Assembly: GCA_045632845.1 (NCBI GenBank)
Contig: JAZQXL010000013.1
Coordinates: forward strand, 1 to 35,095
Origin: RGIG4140 sp045632845
GTDB taxonomy: Bacteria > Pseudomonadota > Alphaproteobacteria > CAAHEQ01 > UBA3637
DNA: 35,095 nt
Direction: 5' to 3'
Under the pieces are notes generated by a model that was not told where the DNA came from, ran no database searches, and saw nothing but the letters and a program-made list of their open reading frames with translations. Positions 32,673 to 35,095 of the stretch are shown here, piece by piece. The position numbers were made by a program, and so were the translations under genes. Numbering within the stretch: the stretch's first letter is position 1; every line of letters begins with the position of its first letter.

Positions 32673-33478
32673 GAAAAAAAAGAAAGCAAAAGAAAACGAA
32701 TAAATTTTTAAAGTTGAAAATAACCTTGTTAATTTTGTTTATTTTAATGTTTTTGGTGGGTGGTGTTTTAGTTTCACCATATGGCTCAGTTGTTCAAAAA
32801 TGGAGTGTTACCTTTTCAAATTTATGTGTTCAAAAAGCTCAGTTTAATTTGGAAAAAGTGGATGTTGAAGGACATGTTAGAACAAAAAGTGAAGATGTTA
32901 TCAAACGTTTGAATTTAAAACGTGGGATGAAAATTTTTGAAGTTGATTTAGAAAGAGAAAAAGAATCGATTATGACGCTGCCATGGGTTAAAATGGTTCG
33001 TATAGAGAGGCATTTGCCAAGTCAGATTTTAATTAGTTTGACCGAAAAAACACCAATTGCTGTTTGGCAAAATAAAAAAAGATATTTACCTATTGATGAA
33101 GATGGAAACCCAATTTTAGACGATAAAACAGTTTTAAAAAATTTGTTACTTGTAGTGGGGGAAGATGCTCCTCAACATACACCTGAGTTGATTTCTTTGT
33201 TAGAGGCTTATCCTGAAATTGGTGCGGTGGCAAAATCGGCTGTACGTGTTGGAAAACGCAGATGGAACCTTTATTTAAACGATGCTGAAAATGGGTTGGA
33301 AATTAGGTTGCCTGAAACAGATATTAAAGCTGCTCTTGAAAGATTAAAAACATTTAAAGAAGAAGGAAACATTTTAAATAGAGATTTAAACGTTATTGAT
33401 TTAAAATTACCAGATCGTCTTATTGTAAAAAGCAGTGAACCATTAGGGGAAAGAAATAAAAATGGCAAAAAAAACTAA
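32669..33478 (+). CDS. ftsQ: Cell division protein FtsQ
   Basis: FtsQ is a bitopic divisome protein that gathers FtsL and FtsB. A strongly basic cytoplasmic tail (RKKRKQKKTNK) precedes one membrane segment (about 18-38). The POTRA domain follows (NLEKVDVEGHVRTKSEDVIKRL), with LPWVKMVRIERHLPSQILISLTEKTPIAVWQ and PIDEDGNPI next, typical of FtsQ. The 269-residue length is normal for alphaproteobacteria. The ftsA start lies inside its 3' end (17-base overlap). Confidence 0.92.
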   Translation: MRKKRKQKKTNKFLKLKITLLILFILMFLVGGVLVSPYGSVVQKWSVTFSNLCVQKAQFNLEKVDVEGHVRTKSEDVIKRLNLKRGMKIFEVDLEREKESIMTLPWVKMVRIERHLPSQILISLTEKTPIAVWQNKKRYLPIDEDGNPILDDKTVLKNLLLVVGEDAPQHTPELISLLEAYPEIGAVAKSAVRVGKRRWNLYLNDAENGLEIRLPETDIKAALERLKTFKEEGNILNRDLNVIDLKLPDRLIVKSSEPLGERNKNGKKN

Positions 33479-34712
33479 ATTAAAATCTGTTTTAACCCTT
33501 TTAGATGTAGGGACAAGTAAGGTTTGTTGTATGATGGTTCGTTTTACCTCTGATGGTCGGCCAGAGGTTGTAGGGACTGGATATGCTCCTTCAAAAGGAA
33601 TTAATGCGGGTGCTATTGTTAATTTAGATCAAGCTTCTGAATCAATTAGGGCAGCGCTTGAAGATTTGGAAAAACAGACAGAAAGACAAGTGACAAGCGT
33701 TGTTGTGAATATTTCTTCAACTCAGTTGAAATCATTGCATATTAACAAAGAAATTGAAATCAGCGATGGAAAGCCTATTGCTGCTAGTGATGTAAAGCGT
33801 TTGGTTGATGGCGTTGTTGCTTCTTGTTTGGCAGAGGGAGATGAAGTTATTCACGCATTCCCATTGAGTTATACGGTTGATAAAGAACCTGCTGTATCTG
33901 ACCCAAGGGGGTTATATGGACACAGACTTGGGGTTCATATGCATGTGATTGTTTTGCCAGAAAGTCAATCACGCAATTTGGTTGCGGCGCTTGACAGGCG
34001 TCATGTTTCAATTGATATGAAAGTTGCAACACCTTATGCTTCAGCTTTAGCAACAATGACAGAAGAGGAAAAAGAAATTGGTGCAACGGTTGTTGATTTT
34101 GGGGCAGGGACAACATCCATAGCCATTTTTTTAGAAGGTGGATTGGTGCATTTAGATCTTGTTCCGCAAGGAGGTAATATTTTTTCAAAAGATATTGCAA
34201 GAGGATTAGGTTGTTCTTTTTCTGTTGCAGAAAGATTGAAAACATTGCACGGTGGTGTGTTTGAATCTTCAAGAGATGGTCTTGATCGTTTGATTGTCCC
34301 TGTTTTAGGGGAGGAAAATGTTAATATTCAAGTGCCTAGATCAGATTTAATTTCTATTATCGTTCCAAGATTAGATGAAATTTTAGAAAATGTTGGAAAG
34401 GTTTTTCAAAAATATCCTCGATTCGTTATTGCAACGAAGCATATTGTGCTCAATGGGGGAGGAAGTATGTTATTGGGACTTAAAGATAAGATAACCAATA
34501 CATTTGGTGGTGTTGCAAGACAGGGAAAACCAGATAATATTCGTGGTTTACCGAAACAATTTGAGCCATATACATTTTCCACTTGCATTGGACTGTTAAA
34601 ATATGTAATGATAAAAGAGAAAAGTTTGTTGAATGAAAAATTTTCAACACAAGGAGAGCAAAAAAAGGGTTTATTTGGAAAGGTTTCGCAATGGTTAATT
34701 CAGAATTTTTAG
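33462..34712 (+). CDS. ftsA: Cell division protein FtsA
   Basis: This actin-like ATPase tethers FtsZ to the membrane. LLDVGTSKVCCMMV is the phosphate-1 motif, VVDFGAGTTSIAIFLEGG the phosphate-2 motif, and HIVLNGGGSMLLGL the adenosine motif. The C-terminal amphipathic membrane-targeting tail is visible as KGLFGKVSQWLIQNF. At 416 residues it is of standard size. It overlaps both ftsQ (17 bases) and ftsZ (22 bases). Confidence 0.95.
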   Translation: MAKKTKLKSVLTLLDVGTSKVCCMMVRFTSDGRPEVVGTGYAPSKGINAGAIVNLDQASESIRAALEDLEKQTERQVTSVVVNISSTQLKSLHINKEIEISDGKPIAASDVKRLVDGVVASCLAEGDEVIHAFPLSYTVDKEPAVSDPRGLYGHRLGVHMHVIVLPESQSRNLVAALDRRHVSIDMKVATPYASALATMTEEEKEIGATVVDFGAGTTSIAIFLEGGLVHLDLVPQGGNIFSKDIARGLGCSFSVAERLKTLHGGVFESSRDGLDRLIVPVLGEENVNIQVPRSDLISIIVPRLDEILENVGKVFQKYPRFVIATKHIVLNGGGSMLLGLKDKITNTFGGVARQGKPDNIRGLPKQFEPYTFSTCIGLLKYVMIKEKSLLNEKFSTQGEQKKGLFGKVSQWLIQNF

Positions 34713-35095
34713 ATTCAAATGAAAACAGCTTATCAATCGGATTAGTTACACCTCCACCAGAAGTTTTGTTAACGCCCAACATTGGTGTTATTGGTGTTGG
34801 TGGTGCTGGTGGAAATGCCGTTAATAATATGGTTGCAAGTGAGTTAAGTGGTGTTTCATTTTTTGTTGCGAACACAGATGCTCAAGCGCTTTCTAGATCT
34901 CTTGTTTCTGAAAGAATTCAATTGGGTGTAGCCTTAACACAAGGTTTAGGTGCTGGCGCTAATCCAGAAGTTGGACGAGCTGCTGCTGAAGAAACAGTTG
35001 AAAGAATTACAGAATGCTTAAAAGGGTTACACCTTTTGTTCATTACTGCAGGTATGGGTGGAGGAACAGGAACAGGTGCTGCACCAGTAGTTGCT
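34691..35095 (+). CDS. ftsZ: Cell division protein FtsZ (5' part, runs off the window)
   Basis: The frame is open from the ATG at 34691 to the window end (135 codons). The GTPase core begins with IGVIGVGGAGGNAVNNM, followed by FFVANTDAQAL and LGAGANPEVGRAAAEE. The tubulin signature loop GGGTGTGAAPVVA is at the very edge. An N-terminal extension of about 30 residues precedes the core. The ATG lies 22 bases inside ftsA, with an AAAGG ribosome site seven bases before it. The remaining two thirds are outside the window. Confidence 0.95.
   Translation, partial: MVNSEFLDSNENSLSIGLVTPPPEVLLTPNIGVIGVGGAGGNAVNNMVASELSGVSFFVANTDAQALSRSLVSERIQLGVALTQGLGAGANPEVGRAAAEETVERITECLKGLHLLFITAGMGGGTGTGAAPVVA

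Noticed and set aside
33847..34272. 141-codon minus-strand frame opposite ftsA
   Set aside because: Shadow of ftsA; leucine- and glutamine-rich antisense composition and no start signal.
34480..34875. 131-codon minus-strand frame across the ftsA/ftsZ boundary
   Set aside because: Antisense to two conserved genes; the ftsZ frame on the plus strand has clear tubulin motifs.

Overview
The window is a low-GC (roughly one third G+C) bacterial chromosome segment. It most likely comes from an uncultured or host-associated alphaproteobacterium. Three things support this: the order lepB-rnc-era-recO, a compact dcw cluster that runs rsmH-ftsL-ftsI-mur-ftsW-murG-murC-murB-ddl-ftsQ-ftsA-ftsZ, and the style of FtsI (a YExGSVFK active site) and RecO. 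The MurE part carries the DNPR motif of meso-diaminopimelate enzymes, so the cell makes a Gram-negative type peptidoglycan. TGA is used as an ordinary stop. No tRNA, rRNA, CRISPR array or complete insertion sequence was seen.

Region 1 (1-6280) is an accessory surface-glycan operon on the minus strand. From promoter to end it holds a serine-recombinase-like protein that has lost its catalytic arginines, a sugar transferase fused to a Stealth phosphotransferase, a family 2 glycosyltransferase, a GT-B-type glycosyltransferase, a DUF6492 transferase and a second family 2 glycosyltransferase. Upstream of the operon lies a perfect 24-bp inverted repeat enclosing 105 bp, which looks like an invertible promoter or a looped operator. 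The last glycosyltransferase is cut at about position 118-135, where composition jumps to about 51% G+C and a foreign partial reading frame appears on the plus strand. This is a recombination point or an assembly chimera.

Region 2 (6282-11312, minus strand) holds a membrane metallophosphoesterase with a long coiled-coil extension, dnaX with its own sigma-70-like promoter, sufE and a small membrane protein. Region 3 (11415-14668, plus strand) holds birA, RNase J and an orphan GT-A-like glycosyltransferase. Region 4 (14688-16318, minus strand) is a tgt-dciA pair.

Region 5 (16392-19396, plus strand) is the lepB-rnc-era-recO operon, followed by ndk with its own promoter and terminator. Region 6 (20070 to the window end) is the dcw cluster for peptidoglycan precursor synthesis and division. 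It lacks mraZ at its head, has murE and murF fused into one gene, and lacks murD between mraY and ftsW. The run murC-murB-ddl-ftsQ-ftsA-ftsZ is joined by five successive gene overlaps. ftsZ runs off the window end.

The most promising lead for something undescribed is the pairing of a catalytically dead recombinase-like gene with the inverted-repeat element at the head of the glycan operon.
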